Part shown: piece by piece, positions 52,884-61,251 of the stretch
Layout of the letters: the number at the start of each line of letters is the position of its first letter
How positions within the stretch are numbered: position 1 is the stretch's first letter
Origin: Chloroflexota bacterium
Lineage (GTDB): Bacteria; Chloroflexota; Anaerolineae; B4-G1
Direction: 5' to 3'
Length of the DNA stretch: 64,000 nucleotides
Assembly (NCBI GenBank): GCA_024232355.1
Contig: JAAEPW010000191.1
Location: 8,146 to 72,145, forward strand
Made by a program: the position numbers and the translations under genes
Notes under the pieces: model-generated
Database searches by the model: none
The model's input: the letters and a program-made list of their open reading frames with translations, nothing else
Told to the model about the DNA's origin: nothing

Positions 52884-53696
52884 ATGACTGAACTCACTCC
52901 ATCATCAACTGGAAACCTGGACCACATGCTGACGCGCCTCTTTGACGAAGAAGAGTTTCACATCCTGTGCCTCGATCTCGGCGTGGACTATGACGAGTTG
53001 CGCGGCGAGGACAAAGCGGCCAAAGCTCGTGAACTGGTCTCGCTAGCAAAGGGTCAGGGACGTTTGACGGAACTGGAATCCGCCGCGCGCCGCGAGCGCC
53101 CCACGAACTATTCCCACCAGCACCTGCAAGCGTTACGGTCCACCATCCTGTCCACCTCCCAGCCAAATGTCCGGGAGGCTTTTGTCGAGTTTGTCCAGCA
53201 GGTCGAAGCGTATCTGAACGAGTTCAATCTGCTGCAAGGACATCTCGCAGAATGGGAAAACGTTCGCAACCTGTTGCAGGATTTGCAGATCGGTTTCGCG
53301 CCCTGTCGTAATTACGTGCTCTCATTGGGTGAACTTGCCGGGTCGGCGCACGCCACGCAGCAACGGGAACGGATTCTGTACGAGGTCGAGGTCGAGTGGC
53401 TGCCGTGCAAGCCCATTCTTCGCGATCTTCAAGAATTGGCATCAAACGTCCAGGTCATAGGACAGTCCTACGACCCCGAATCTGACACTGGCCCCGATTG
53501 GTCTCGCACTCCTTGGAAGATCAAGGCCAAAATTGACCAAGCGTTGTTTGACGATGACACCGTGGCGTTGGCAGAACACCTTTCGGCTTTTGGCGATCAG
53601 GTAGACCGGTCTCTCTATTTGGCAGACAAAGCTCTGCGCAACGTCGTCGACAAAATCAGTCGGCTGCCCTGTCCGGCCGTGTATGCAGTGAGGTGA
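52884..53696 (+). CDS. effector-associated domain (EAD7-like) protein
   Basis: About 270 residues. Residues about 12-70 (MLTRLFDEEEFHILCLDLGV, DYDELRGEDKAAKARELV, GRLTELESAARRERP) match the EAD7-type bacterial death-like adaptor domain, a small helical bundle that recruits partner proteins through like-like contacts. The remaining 200 residues are helical with no recognised family. EADs are typical of Chloroflexota, cyanobacteria and other multicellular or complex bacteria, and are linked to conflict and programmed-death-like systems. I prefer ATG 52884 (GGAGAG at 8 bases) over ATG 52860. The stop overlaps the following gene in GTGA. Confidence 0.78.
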   Translation: MTELTPSSTGNLDHMLTRLFDEEEFHILCLDLGVDYDELRGEDKAAKARELVSLAKGQGRLTELESAARRERPTNYSHQHLQALRSTILSTSQPNVREAFVEFVQQVEAYLNEFNLLQGHLAEWENVRNLLQDLQIGFAPCRNYVLSLGELAGSAHATQQRERILYEVEVEWLPCKPILRDLQELASNVQVIGQSYDPESDTGPDWSRTPWKIKAKIDQALFDDDTVALAEHLSAFGDQVDRSLYLADKALRNVVDKISRLPCPAVYAVR

Positions 53697-53698
53697 TT

Positions 53699-54931
53699 AT
53701 GCACCAATATCAAGAACTCGTCGTTGAACATCAAAAGTTACAAAAACAACTTGGCGATCAAGCGGACGCAGTGGATATTGAACGCGTCTTTCAGCTCGTG
53801 ATCCACATCCGGGATGCCGGCGAGCACGTCGCAAGCCCGCCTCGGCGCGAACGGCTGCGTGCCATCATCAAACATTGGGGTACGTTTGTTTACAATCGCA
53901 CAGGCGAGTATCCGGCGACACAACTGGCACCGTATAAATCGCCAGTCGGGCGTGACGAATACGAACAAGAAAGTCAAGATGAGACGAAACAGCCTCCCCT
54001 CGCGGCGCGAGTGGCAGGGTGGTGGAATGGCCAAGACCGCCGCGTCAGAATCGCGTTGATAGCGGCTTTGGGCCTGATCGTCGTTCTGGCCCTGCTGATC
54101 GGGACGATTCGGATCACCGGCGCGTCCCTACCATTTACGCAGAGGGCAACGCTTACTCCAACCCCGACTGCCACATCGCTGTCTACTGCCACGCCAACCA
54201 CTCTCCCCACGGCGACGTTTACGCCGACATCTATGCCAGAGCCGACAGACACTCCCACACCAACCCAAGAGCCGACGTCTGTCTCCACTCTGACGCCCAT
54301 CCCACCAACGCCGATGCCCTCTCCCACGCCGATGCCCGACGCCCAAGGCGACGCGGGCGATTATAACAGTGGGGTTCCGGTCGCGGGGATTGCGCCCGGC
54401 GTGGATATCAATGACGCCAGTGTGAGCGGCGATATGCGCGTGAATTTGGGGTCTACCGATGGGGTGCCGCCGGAACTATCTGATTGCGCCGCCGAGGGCG
54501 AGATGCTACTGTGGATCTCGCTCCACGAACCTATCCCAGAGGTTCCCGCGTACAACAGCCAGTGGCTCTTTGCGCTGGACTTGGACGGAGACCTAGCTAC
54601 CGGCCGGCCGACGGACACGGTCCGCATTAATCCCGATCTGGGATACGAGGCCGCCATCGGCATCTCGTACGAGAATCGGTACGTGTCTTACCTCCTGGTG
54701 TGGAACCCGCTACAGTCTCAGTTGATCGGCGTGCCAGACACGGTGCGCTTTTGTCAGAACGAGTCGCGCACTTTGATCGGGTTGGCCCTGCCTCAAGAGA
54801 CGTTGACCGAAAACGTGGCCCAGATCGCCGGTGTGACGTTTGTGCCCAACGCGGTAAAGGGCCGGGTGGCGGTGGTTTCTTTCGTTGGGGATCGCAAGGT
54901 GGCAGATTTTTATCCCGACTTGCCAGAGTAG
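53699..54931 (+). CDS. membrane protein with cytoplasmic helical domain, Thr/Pro linker and exported beta-domain
   Basis: About 410 residues. Residues 1-75 are helical (YQELVVEHQKLQKQLGDQAD, then ERLRAIIKHWGTFVYNRTGEYP). A TM helix follows at about 120-138 (ALIAALGLIVVLALLIG), then a long Thr/Pro-rich linker (TPTPTATSLSTATPTTLPTA type, about 150-210) and a C-terminal beta-rich domain (about 225-410) with two Cys. The cytoplasmic half resembles segments found next to EAD proteins. GAGGTGATT gives ATG 53699 a ribosome site; GTG 53693 is the alternative and would overlap the previous stop. It is coupled to the EAD7-like gene and could carry an outside signal to it (inference). Confidence 0.75.
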   Translation: MHQYQELVVEHQKLQKQLGDQADAVDIERVFQLVIHIRDAGEHVASPPRRERLRAIIKHWGTFVYNRTGEYPATQLAPYKSPVGRDEYEQESQDETKQPPLAARVAGWWNGQDRRVRIALIAALGLIVVLALLIGTIRITGASLPFTQRATLTPTPTATSLSTATPTTLPTATFTPTSMPEPTDTPTPTQEPTSVSTLTPIPPTPMPSPTPMPDAQGDAGDYNSGVPVAGIAPGVDINDASVSGDMRVNLGSTDGVPPELSDCAAEGEMLLWISLHEPIPEVPAYNSQWLFALDLDGDLATGRPTDTVRINPDLGYEAAIGISYENRYVSYLLVWNPLQSQLIGVPDTVRFCQNESRTLIGLALPQETLTENVAQIAGVTFVPNAVKGRVAVVSFVGDRKVADFYPDLPE

Positions 54932-55065
54932 GTTCGCAAAAGGAACGAATCGATATTACCCGCACGACTTTTTTTCCTATAGACACATTTTGGCGTTTAT
55001 GGTATCATTAAATTGGAGTCAAGTAAAATTCTCAGTACGAGCGTATATGACAAGCGAGGCTACCA

Positions 55066-55785
55066 ATGGATGCGATACCTACTCCGGTTTTTCTAATAAT
55101 TGCCCTGGCCTTCCTTGCCTTGGCTGGGGGAATAGGTTTCTGGCTCTATAACTATGCCACGGGCGGAAGTTTGGAGAGTTCAACACGCGAACGATCCGCA
55201 ACCGCTGGACCATTGCCAGAAAACGAACTCTCTATACCTGCAAGTGGGCAAGAAATGTTGAGTGTTCATCGTCTGGAACGGGGCGAGCTGGCCGTTTTTG
55301 TACGGGGCCAGCGCTATTATCATTTGAGAGGAATCCAAGAGGCGCAGTTGGGCATTGACGCGGTGGAAGCAGTTGTACACGTGATGTCGTTTGCCGAAGG
55401 GTGGATTCCTACTTTGCAAAAGACACAATCTCAACCGGCGCCCAAGTCTATGGTGGATCAAGAGGCATTTTTGGAACAGTTGCGCCAGAGCGATCTTTTT
55501 CCTCAGGAAAAATCATCTCCCGGTATGTTCAGCGGATTGGGTCGCCGTTCATCGAAAGAATCATCTCCTTTGATAACCCCTGCAGATGCGATCAACGAGT
55601 TGGTGCGAAAGCGAGTACAAGAGCAGCCCGATATGGTCAAGCGAGACATCCGCATTATGACTAACCCCAATGGCAGCCTGTGTTTTCGCGTGGGTTTGCA
55701 TACCTTTGAAAAAGCTGACGATATCTCTGACCCTCAAGTAAAGGCCCTTGTCCAGGATGCCATCCGCGAGTGGAGGGAAATCTGA
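55066..55785 (+). CDS. single-span membrane protein of unknown function
   Basis: A 239-residue protein I do not recognise. It has an N-terminal TM helix (about 8-30, VFLIIALAFLALAGGIGFWLY), a small domain (about 55-105, LSVHRLERGELAVFVRGQRYYHL), a Ser-rich variable region (about 125-175) and a conserved-looking C-terminal part (DAINELVRKRVQEQPDMVKRD, shown partly, ...GSLCFRVGLHTFEKADDI). The first residues after the helix face the cytoplasm by the positive-inside pattern or the outside if it is a signal anchor; I cannot decide. GAGG precedes the ATG. It is followed by a strong hairpin terminator. Confidence 0.65.
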   Translation: MDAIPTPVFLIIALAFLALAGGIGFWLYNYATGGSLESSTRERSATAGPLPENELSIPASGQEMLSVHRLERGELAVFVRGQRYYHLRGIQEAQLGIDAVEAVVHVMSFAEGWIPTLQKTQSQPAPKSMVDQEAFLEQLRQSDLFPQEKSSPGMFSGLGRRSSKESSPLITPADAINELVRKRVQEQPDMVKRDIRIMTNPNGSLCFRVGLHTFEKADDISDPQVKALVQDAIREWREI

Positions 55786-55817
55786 GACGGATCAGCAACG
55801 CAAACAGGCAATGAAAA

Positions 55818-55845
55818 AGGCCGCTGCCCTTGTTGGCAGCGGCCT
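55818..55845. terminator. bidirectional-looking intrinsic terminator, best on the minus strand
   Basis: AGGCCGCTGCC and GGCAGCGGCCT form a perfect 11-bp stem with loop CTTGTT. On the minus strand it is followed by TTTTT (55818-55814), so it ends the FmdB transcript; on the plus strand no T-run follows. Confidence 0.8.
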
Positions 55846-55876
55846 GATGGTTTGCGCCTATTCAGATCAAGTTGGG

Positions 55877-55973
55877 GAATTCCTTGGGCTTTTCCGGTTA
55901 TTTGTGACTCGCGTGCGATTTATGAGCTTTTCCGTTGCGGATTTTGGAAGGATTTAACAACTGGAAAAGCCTT
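55877..55973 (-). repeat. diverged inverted copy of the 177-bp repeat
   Basis: From GAATTCCTTG (55877) to GAAAAGCCTT (55973) this matches, reversed, the first about 98 bases of the tandem repeat at 31878-32230. GTGACTCGCGTGCGATTTA is shared in full. Its end overlaps the stop codon of the FmdB gene by two bases. Confidence 0.75.
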
Positions 55974-56208
55974 AACGTGATGAACCAGCACAAGTTGCAC
56001 ATGAAGCCGAGGGAGCGCAAGACCCACATGATGAACCCGCTCCCGCGATTACCCCATTGCTCCCGATAGCCGAGAATAATGAGATCATCCGGTCTGTGTG
56101 CTCACTGCCACACTTGGGGCAAGCGATGGGTGCATCCGCATCCGACATTGAACGTAACGCATCGAAACACATCTCGCAATCGGTACACCTGTACTCGTAT
56201 AGCGGCAT
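55972..56208 (-). CDS. FmdB-family zinc ribbon protein (second copy)
   Basis: A 78-residue FmdB-type protein. It has MPLYEYRCTDCEMCFD and IACPKCGSEHTDRMISLF, two CxxC zinc pairs, and a Gly/Ser/Cys-rich tail (GSSCGSCAPSASCATCAGS) with extra CxxC pairs that could bind another metal. It resembles the protein at 41909 in the first 45 residues. GAGGAGAAAG precedes the ATG. The last codon is at a repeat junction (see 55877), so the very end of the tail may have been altered by that insertion. Confidence 0.82.
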   Translation of the reverse strand: MPLYEYRCTDCEMCFDALRSMSDADAPIACPKCGSEHTDRMISLFSAIGSNGVIAGAGSSCGSCAPSASCATCAGSSR

Positions 56209-56496
56209 ACTTTCTCCTCATTCAATACGCTCTTGGTTTTGTGGGGCTATTTTACCGCTGTTTCGCATCATCGTCAAGATGATCAGGCTCCGACGAGGGA
56301 TTTCAAAGCAAAAGGAAAGAACAAGTCGCTATCCCTACGCTCAAGCTGGGGGTACTCTGTTCAGCCAATGTTCCCAGTCCCCGTCCCGAGGATGGTTTGC
56401 GCGTCGGTTTGTACGCTAAATAACTGCTCAAAATATGACACTCTCAATAGAACCATCCTCGGAACGTATCATTTCAATATTCTGGGGGACTTGTAC

Positions 56497-56556
56497 CGTA
56501 GCCGCGATTTCCATAATCGCGTTTCCCTGCGAGGTATGGAAACCTCGTCTACATTA
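56497..56556 (-). repeat. inverted copy of the inner part of the 142-bp element
   Basis: GAGGTATGGAAACCTCGTCT (56531 onward, 24 bases in all) is the exact reverse complement of 33990-34013. Flanking bases from about 56497 (GTACCGTAGCCGCG) also match the 34014-34050 segment with small changes. Confidence 0.65.
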
Positions 56557-56600
56557 CCGTGCTTTAGTGAAAAGATACCTCGGAACCCTGCACTTGGCAG

Positions 56601-56642
56601 CACCTGTCCTGGACCGACAGGTACAGGGTTCAGGACAAGTGC
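56601..56642 (+). repeat. REP-like 42-bp palindrome, copy 3
   Basis: The same 42 bases as copy 1 at 19961, with flanks that also match (GGCAG before; a GGGCTGTGGGC-like stretch after). Confidence 0.8.
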
Positions 56643-56811
56643 GAGGGCTGTGGGCCTAAAACATCCAATTTTGTAGCAGCTTGATGAGTAGAATCGAGAT
56701 TTTTGAGAAAATCGTGCTGAACACTTAATTTTCACCAAGGTCAAATTCATTCTGCTCTGTGTCTCTGTGGTGAAATTCTTGGTCTTTTCGGCAGAGTCAA
56801 CTATTGACGGT

Positions 56812-56850
56812 AAACAAAAAAAACGGCATGGTTCATTATGAACCATGCCG
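56812..56850 (-). terminator. intrinsic terminator of the eRF1-like gene
   Basis: CGGCATGGTTCA and TGAACCATGCCG (56824-56850) form a perfect 12-bp stem with a 3-base loop. On the minus strand it is followed by eight T. It starts 28 bases after the gene's stop. Confidence 0.92.
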
Positions 56851-56877
56851 AAAGATGTTCAGACCTGATATCCGCGT

Positions 56878-57984
56878 CTAGTACCTCAACAGAGCCCCCA
56901 CGCCAAACTCGGCGATCTTGGGGTGATCGTCTATCACTTCGACCTGGCCTCCGTCTTCGATCACTTTGGTCACCAGCGCTTCGGCGGCATCCGTAATCTC
57001 TGTAAATTCGTTGCTGCAAAAGGGGCATACTTCCAAAGAGTGGTCGGTGATGTAGGCGCAGTTGACACACTGGTAACCTGGCTCGTGGTAACCACGGGCG
57101 ACCACCATCGTTTGGATACGGCCCTCGTGAGCCGCGCCGAGAGTGTCGGCCAGACGGATAGCCCCACCACGCCCCTTGGCCGCGGCTGTGAATACTGCAT
57201 CTACCAGAGCGATTTGTCGTTCCTTTTCTACTTGCTGCAAAATCTCCAGCGAGCGCTCGCGTATCTCGGGTTCCAGGGCGTTCATATTGGCGCTAAATGT
57301 GCCGATTACTTTCTTTTGCAATGCTTTGGGTAGTGCCTCGCGGAACTGGGTCACTGTTGGTTCGGCGCCAGCGATAATCAACCGTTCTGGCTTGTGCTGG
57401 CTAGAAAATTGTTTTGTCGCCTTGATCCCATCACGAATGTTGCGCTGGGCGACTTCTTCCTCGTGCTGGCTCGATATGGGGGCTCCTCCCCGGCGTCCAG
57501 CTCGGCCTGATCCGCGCCCTTTCTTTAGCTTGCGAACCTCTTCCCCTAAATGTCCATCCGTGGCCTGCAACTCGCCCATCTCAAATTGTAACAGCCGTAC
57601 TCCCTGCCGATCCACTTGTGCGACCATATAACTTCCATAAGTGTTCACCAATGCCGTTAGGGGCCAAATGTATGGTTTACGGGCCACCGTTATTCCCGAG
57701 GCAACGGGAACGGCCAGCGAATACGTGCGCCAAAAGTCCTCTTGGGTGCCTGAAAAGATGATGACCCCTCGACCCGACCAATCGTATTCGTGGTCGAAAA
57801 ATCGGCCTACGGCTTCTATGTCTTCAGACAAAGCGATACCTTCTGCTTGTTTGAGCATTTGCCGTAGCGCCAGTTTATATTCATCCGTAGTGTGTTCTGT
57901 TGGGTCTACGTTCAGGTAGACGCTCAATACCGGCGTCTCTGTCTGAACCACTGCCAGTTCGTGCAAGTCATCTTGTTTGAACAT
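56878..57984 (-). CDS. bacterial eRF1-like protein (BaeRF group) with zinc ribbon
   Basis: A 368-residue protein of the archaeo-eukaryotic release factor fold. Residues about 1-130 have the start LSVYLNVDPTEHTTDEY and VIIFSGTQEDFWRTY. The middle (about 130-250) matches the catalytic-like domain 2: VRLLQFEMGELQATDG, a basic loop KKGRGSGRAGRRGG and NIRDGIKATKQF. It lacks a GGQ motif. The end resembles the L7Ae-type domain 3, with ADTLGAAHEGRIQTMVV and a CVNCAYITDHSLEVCPFC zinc ribbon. Such proteins are proposed to act on stalled ribosomes or peptidyl-tRNA. GGGGGTAA precedes the ATG. It stands alone with a strong terminator. Confidence 0.82.
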   Translation of the reverse strand: MFKQDDLHELAVVQTETPVLSVYLNVDPTEHTTDEYKLALRQMLKQAEGIALSEDIEAVGRFFDHEYDWSGRGVIIFSGTQEDFWRTYSLAVPVASGITVARKPYIWPLTALVNTYGSYMVAQVDRQGVRLLQFEMGELQATDGHLGEEVRKLKKGRGSGRAGRRGGAPISSQHEEEVAQRNIRDGIKATKQFSSQHKPERLIIAGAEPTVTQFREALPKALQKKVIGTFSANMNALEPEIRERSLEILQQVEKERQIALVDAVFTAAAKGRGGAIRLADTLGAAHEGRIQTMVVARGYHEPGYQCVNCAYITDHSLEVCPFCSNEFTEITDAAEALVTKVIEDGGQVEVIDDHPKIAEFGVGALLRY

Positions 57985-58061
57985 TACTTACCCCCTATAA
58001 TTGTTAGTCGTAAGCTGCCAATTCGGTCAGCTTGTTTTTATCCTGATCTCACGCACTACAA

Positions 58062-59246
58062 TTATCTTTCTCCCAACGTTACCGGAACCTCTACTTCTTC
58101 CCCCTCACGTACAACGGTTAGCACGATTGTTTGATCCACTTGTGTCTCACGCACTAGATAAGCAATAAAATCCGAATAATCAATTACCGTGGTCCCATCA
58201 ATGGCAATGATAATGTCACCGCCAGCCATAATTGGTACTCCCATAACCTCGACTTGGCGATCTCCTCCTTGTAGACCGCCCCTGGCTGCCCCAGTTCCCG
58301 GTATCACTTCGGCGATGAGAACCCCGTGGCTCACTAGCAATCCCAATGGCTCTGCCAACTCGGCCACGCTAAAGAAATTGCTAGACGTAATGCCCAGGTA
58401 AGGGTAATGATAGGTGCCTTCTTCGATCAACTGAGGCAAGACGCGTTTGAGGGTGTTGATCGGTACAGAGAAACCGACACCAGAATTCACGCCGGTCTCT
58501 GAGCGAATGGCCGTGTTGACGCCGATTACGCGCCCGTGGGTATCCAGCAACGGTCCGCCCGAGTTGCCTGGATTAATGGAGGCATCGGTTTGGATGATCT
58601 CTGGGTTGGAAAAACGACCGCTACTCTCAAGTATCTGTGCCGGAAGCGTGCGCCCCAACGCACTGATGATGCCGACCGTCATTGTTCCTTCTAGTCCAAA
58701 GGGGTTGCCGATGGCGATGACCCGTTGTCCTACCTGGAGCGCGCTCGAATTCCCCAACTCTAGCGGCACCAGTTGCTCGGGCGAAACGTCTACCTTGATT
58801 ACGGCCAGATCAGAGTATGGGTCGTGCCCGATGATTTCGGCATCGGCCACGACGTTGTCGTAGGAAAAAGTGACTTGGACGGCAGAGGCATCTTCTACGA
58901 CGTGGGCATTGGTGACAATGTGGCCTTTTGTATCTATTACAAAGCCGGACCCGCTGCCCAGTGGGAGCATGGTTTCCCCGTCATCTACCATGATCTGGAT
59001 GTACACCACAGCCGGATTGACTCGTTGGTATAGATTGACCAGTAAGGCGTCCTCGGCGTCGACCTCGGCGATTGCATCTTCTGGCAAAGGCGAGGGGGTC
59101 GCGATGATCACGATGGGAGCCGGGGTGTTCGGCGATCCCATATTCGGCGTGGGTACCAAAAAAATATCCTGACCACTACAGGTGCACGCCAATACAACTA
59201 GCATCAGTGGTAGGATGACAAATATCAAATATTTACGTGGGATCAT
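58062..59246 (-). CDS. HtrA/DegP-type serine protease, lipoprotein
   Basis: A 394-residue protease. Residues 1-21 end in the lipobox VLAC (Cys21), so it is probably anchored on the outer face of the membrane. The trypsin-like domain shows the catalytic His in IVTNAHVV, Asp in PYSDLAVIK and Ser in NPGNSGGPLL. A single PDZ domain follows (about 300-385, GGDIIIAIDGTTVIDYSDF). HtrA proteases degrade misfolded exported proteins under stress. GAGGAAATAATTA precedes the ATG. Its start is 3 bases after the dnaJ-type stop, so the two are one operon with the chaperone first. Confidence 0.93.
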   Translation of the reverse strand: MIPRKYLIFVILPLMLVVLACTCSGQDIFLVPTPNMGSPNTPAPIVIIATPSPLPEDAIAEVDAEDALLVNLYQRVNPAVVYIQIMVDDGETMLPLGSGSGFVIDTKGHIVTNAHVVEDASAVQVTFSYDNVVADAEIIGHDPYSDLAVIKVDVSPEQLVPLELGNSSALQVGQRVIAIGNPFGLEGTMTVGIISALGRTLPAQILESSGRFSNPEIIQTDASINPGNSGGPLLDTHGRVIGVNTAIRSETGVNSGVGFSVPINTLKRVLPQLIEEGTYHYPYLGITSSNFFSVAELAEPLGLLVSHGVLIAEVIPGTGAARGGLQGGDRQVEVMGVPIMAGGDIIIAIDGTTVIDYSDFIAYLVRETQVDQTIVLTVVREGEEVEVPVTLGER

Positions 59247-59249
59247 TAA

Positions 59250-60233
59250 TTATTTCCTCTTTCGGAGGAGGGCTAATTCCTCGAATAACTCTCGTTCACG
59301 GGGATCGAGTTGGCGAGGGACGTGTATTTGGATGGTGACAAAGAGATCGCCGCGCTCTTGGGGGTTGCGCGGATTGGGCATTCCTTTGCCACGCAGACGA
59401 AAAGTCTTGCCACTGTCTGTACCAGGGGGGATTTTCAACGATACGTTGCCGTTCAGTGTCAAGATTTCTGTATAGCCACCCAGCACGGCGGTGTACACGT
59501 CCACATCAACGTCACAGCGCAAATTGTCTTTTTCGCGCTTGAACACAGTGTGTGGTTTAACCGTGATCTTTAGGTAAAGGTCGCCGGGTGGGCTGTTATC
59601 AAAGCCAGGATTGCCCTGGCCTGCAACTCGCACTCGAGTTCCATTTCGTGCTCCCGGCGGTATCTTGACCCGAATGCGGCGTCCATCTCGTTTGAGCACG
59701 CGCGTTGTACCGTGGAATGCTTCTTCCAGTGTGATCTCTGTTGTCGTATCCATATCTTGTCCGCGCAGCGAGCGTCGGCCAGATGGGTGGGCACCAGTTG
59801 AACGACGAAAGGCATCCCCGGTGGTACGAGCGTCCCTTGATCCACTCATCTCACCAAAGATGGTGCGAAAAAAGTCAGAGAAGGTTCCTCCGCTTCCACC
59901 AAATAGATCGCCCAGGCCACCGCTCCACTCGACTCGTGTGCCTCCTGGAGTACCCGTAGACCATTGGGACCAATCAAACTGGTTGGGGTTGTGCCCCATG
60001 CGCTGCCACTGTTGCCAATTGGCACCCAACTGATTGTACTTGTGTCGTTTCTCCGGATCTCCTAAAACCTCATAAGCTTCGTTGACGTTTTTGAATTTCT
60101 CTTCAGCTTGTTTGTTGTTTGGATTGACGTCGGGATGCAATTGGCGGGCCAACCTACGGTAGGCCCGCTTTATGTCTTGTTCGCTTGCATTTCTATCTAC
60201 GCCTAGGATTGTATAATAATCCTTATAATCCAT
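59250..60233 (-). CDS. DnaJ/CbpA-type co-chaperone (type II, no zinc finger)
   Basis: A 327-residue J-protein. Residues 1-68 form the J domain ([34 protein letters not shown] with the HPD motif that stimulates DnaK ATPase). A Gly/Ser/Thr/Arg-rich region about 90-170 follows, then the C-terminal substrate-binding domain ([31 protein letters not shown]). The cysteine zinc-finger of DnaJ proper is absent, so it is of the CbpA type. The start at 60233 is the conserved MDYKDYY; the open frame adds five codons upstream. A strong promoter precedes it. No CIRCE operator was seen. HtrA follows in the same operon. Confidence 0.93.
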   Translation of the reverse strand: MDYKDYYTILGVDRNASEQDIKRAYRRLARQLHPDVNPNNKQAEEKFKNVNEAYEVLGDPEKRHKYNQLGANWQQWQRMGHNPNQFDWSQWSTGTPGGTRVEWSGGLGDLFGGSGGTFSDFFRTIFGEMSGSRDARTTGDAFRRSTGAHPSGRRSLRGQDMDTTTEITLEEAFHGTTRVLKRDGRRIRVKIPPGARNGTRVRVAGQGNPGFDNSPPGDLYLKITVKPHTVFKREKDNLRCDVDVDVYTAVLGGYTEILTLNGNVSLKIPPGTDSGKTFRLRGKGMPNPRNPQERGDLFVTIQIHVPRQLDPRERELFEELALLRKRK

Positions 60234-60273
60234 ACCGTTGCTCCACATTCACAATGGCTTGCGTTGTTAAATT

Positions 60274-60302
60274 ATTCTATACCGTAATTTCGTCCCTGTC
60301 AA
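60274..60302 (-). promoter_or_regulatory. promoter of the DnaJ-type/HtrA operon
   Basis: On the minus strand TTGACA (60302-60297), 17 bases, TAGAAT (60279-60274), about 40 bases before the start codon. Confidence 0.75.
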
Positions 60303-60340
60303 GAAACTGGCGACTGTTTTGATCACGATTGCCAGGGAGC

Positions 60341-60374
60341 AAAAACGGAGGCGGGCCATACCCACCTCCGTTTT
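60341..60374 (-). terminator. intrinsic terminator of rplY
   Basis: AAAACGGAGGCGGG (60342-60355) and CCCACCTCCGTTTT (60361-60374) pair with one wobble. On the minus strand the stem ends in TTTTT. It lies 28 bases after the rplY stop and keeps it separate from the DnaJ-type gene. Confidence 0.85.
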
Positions 60375-60401
60375 GTTCTACGTACTTGGGTAATTCTGAT
60401 T

Positions 60402-61061
60402 CTATTCGTCGTCGTCCGTATCTTGTGCTTCTGTGATGACCTCGACCTCGGCAAATTCGGGCGCTACCACGTCTTCTAGGGCTTCCAATTCCTCTTCCGC
60501 GGCCAACGGCACCACGCGTACGATCATCTCATCCACGTCCGTGAGGATGTCTATGCCAGACGGGACAGCCAAATCGCGCACGTACAAGCCCTGATCCAAC
60601 TCGACCAGATTAGTCAGATCCACTTCGATGGCATCCACCAGGTCGCCAGGCAAACATTCGACCTCGATGGCGGAAATACCCTGTAGTAGAATGCCCTCGC
60701 CCTGTACCACTACCGGAGAATCGCCAACGATTTCTAGCGGTATTTCGGTGGTTAGACGCTCGGCCATGTCCACGCGATAAAAGTCTACGTGCAACACGGT
60801 CCATCGGATCGGATCGCGCTGCACATCTCGTATCAAAACCATGTTGGGTTGTTTTTCTCCCTCAACGTTGACACTGATGAGTTGGCTACCACCAACTTGG
60901 GACAACAGGGTTTGCAGATTGCGTGCTTCAAATTGCAAGGACACGGACTCAAAATTGCGGCCGTACATCACGCCCGGTGTCAATCCTTCTCGGCGCAGTT
61001 GCTTTACATGCTTGCCCAAAACCGTTCGCTTTACGGCTGCTAACTCTACTTGCTGACTCAT
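60402..61061 (-). CDS. rplY: ribosomal protein bL25 (long CTC form)
   Basis: A 219-residue bL25/CTC protein that binds 5S rRNA in the large subunit. The N-terminal L25 domain (about 1-95) has LAAVKRTVLGKHVKQLRREG and PGVMYGR; the TL5/CTC domain (about 100-190) has LVDAIEVDLTNLVELDQGL. The acidic tail (EELEALEDVVAPEFAEVE..., ending DDDE) is typical of the long form. Start 61061 has GGGAGGAAG upstream. It has its own promoter and a leader hairpin. Confidence 0.95.
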   Translation of the reverse strand: MSQQVELAAVKRTVLGKHVKQLRREGLTPGVMYGRNFESVSLQFEARNLQTLLSQVGGSQLISVNVEGEKQPNMVLIRDVQRDPIRWTVLHVDFYRVDMAERLTTEIPLEIVGDSPVVVQGEGILLQGISAIEVECLPGDLVDAIEVDLTNLVELDQGLYVRDLAVPSGIDILTDVDEMIVRVVPLAAEEELEALEDVVAPEFAEVEVITEAQDTDDDE

Positions 61062-61126
61062 TACTTCCTCCCAAACATCCGCCTCACCCGGAAGCGGCAT
61101 AAATTTTTACAATTGCTCTCAATCAA

Positions 61127-61151
61127 ACGGGCGGGACTGTGGCCCGCCCGT
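61127..61151 (-). promoter_or_regulatory. leader hairpin of rplY mRNA
   Basis: ACGGGCGGG (61127-61135) and CCCGCCCGT (61143-61151) form a perfect 9-bp stem with a 7-base loop right at the 5' end of the predicted rplY transcript. A role in mRNA stability or autoregulation is possible. Confidence 0.45.
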
Positions 61152-61162
61152 AAGGCCGCGCT

Positions 61163-61191
61163 ATTGTAGCGCAAACCCGCGCTTTCGTCAA
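61163..61191 (-). promoter_or_regulatory. promoter of rplY
   Basis: On the minus strand TTGACG (61191-61186), 17 bases, TACAAT (61168-61163). The leader is about 95 bases. Confidence 0.7.
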
Positions 61192-61210
61192 GCACAAGTT
61201 TTTGATCAAC

Positions 61211-61239
61211 TTGACTATTTGTCCGAATCGCGTTATCCT
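61211..61239 (+). promoter_or_regulatory. promoter of selC
   Basis: TTGACT (61211-61216), 17 bases, TATCCT (61234-61239). Transcription would begin near 61246, six bases before the tRNA, as usual for a monocistronic tRNA gene. It is divergent from rplY. Confidence 0.6.
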
Positions 61240-61251
61240 TAGCCCGCATTT

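Larger units (their letters stand above)
56209..56877. other. gene-free region rich in repeat fragments
   Basis: I find no gene here. It holds an inverted copy of the 33990-type repeat (56531-56554), REP-like copy 3 (56601-56642), the common environmental-genome phrase CTCTGTGTCTCTGTGGTGAA near 56755, and the terminator at 56824. Confidence 0.5.

Noticed and set aside
60234..60340. A CIRCE (HrcA) heat-shock operator before the DnaJ-type gene
   Set aside because: No TTAGCACTC-N9-GAGTGCTAA pattern is present; only a plain sigma70-type promoter was seen.
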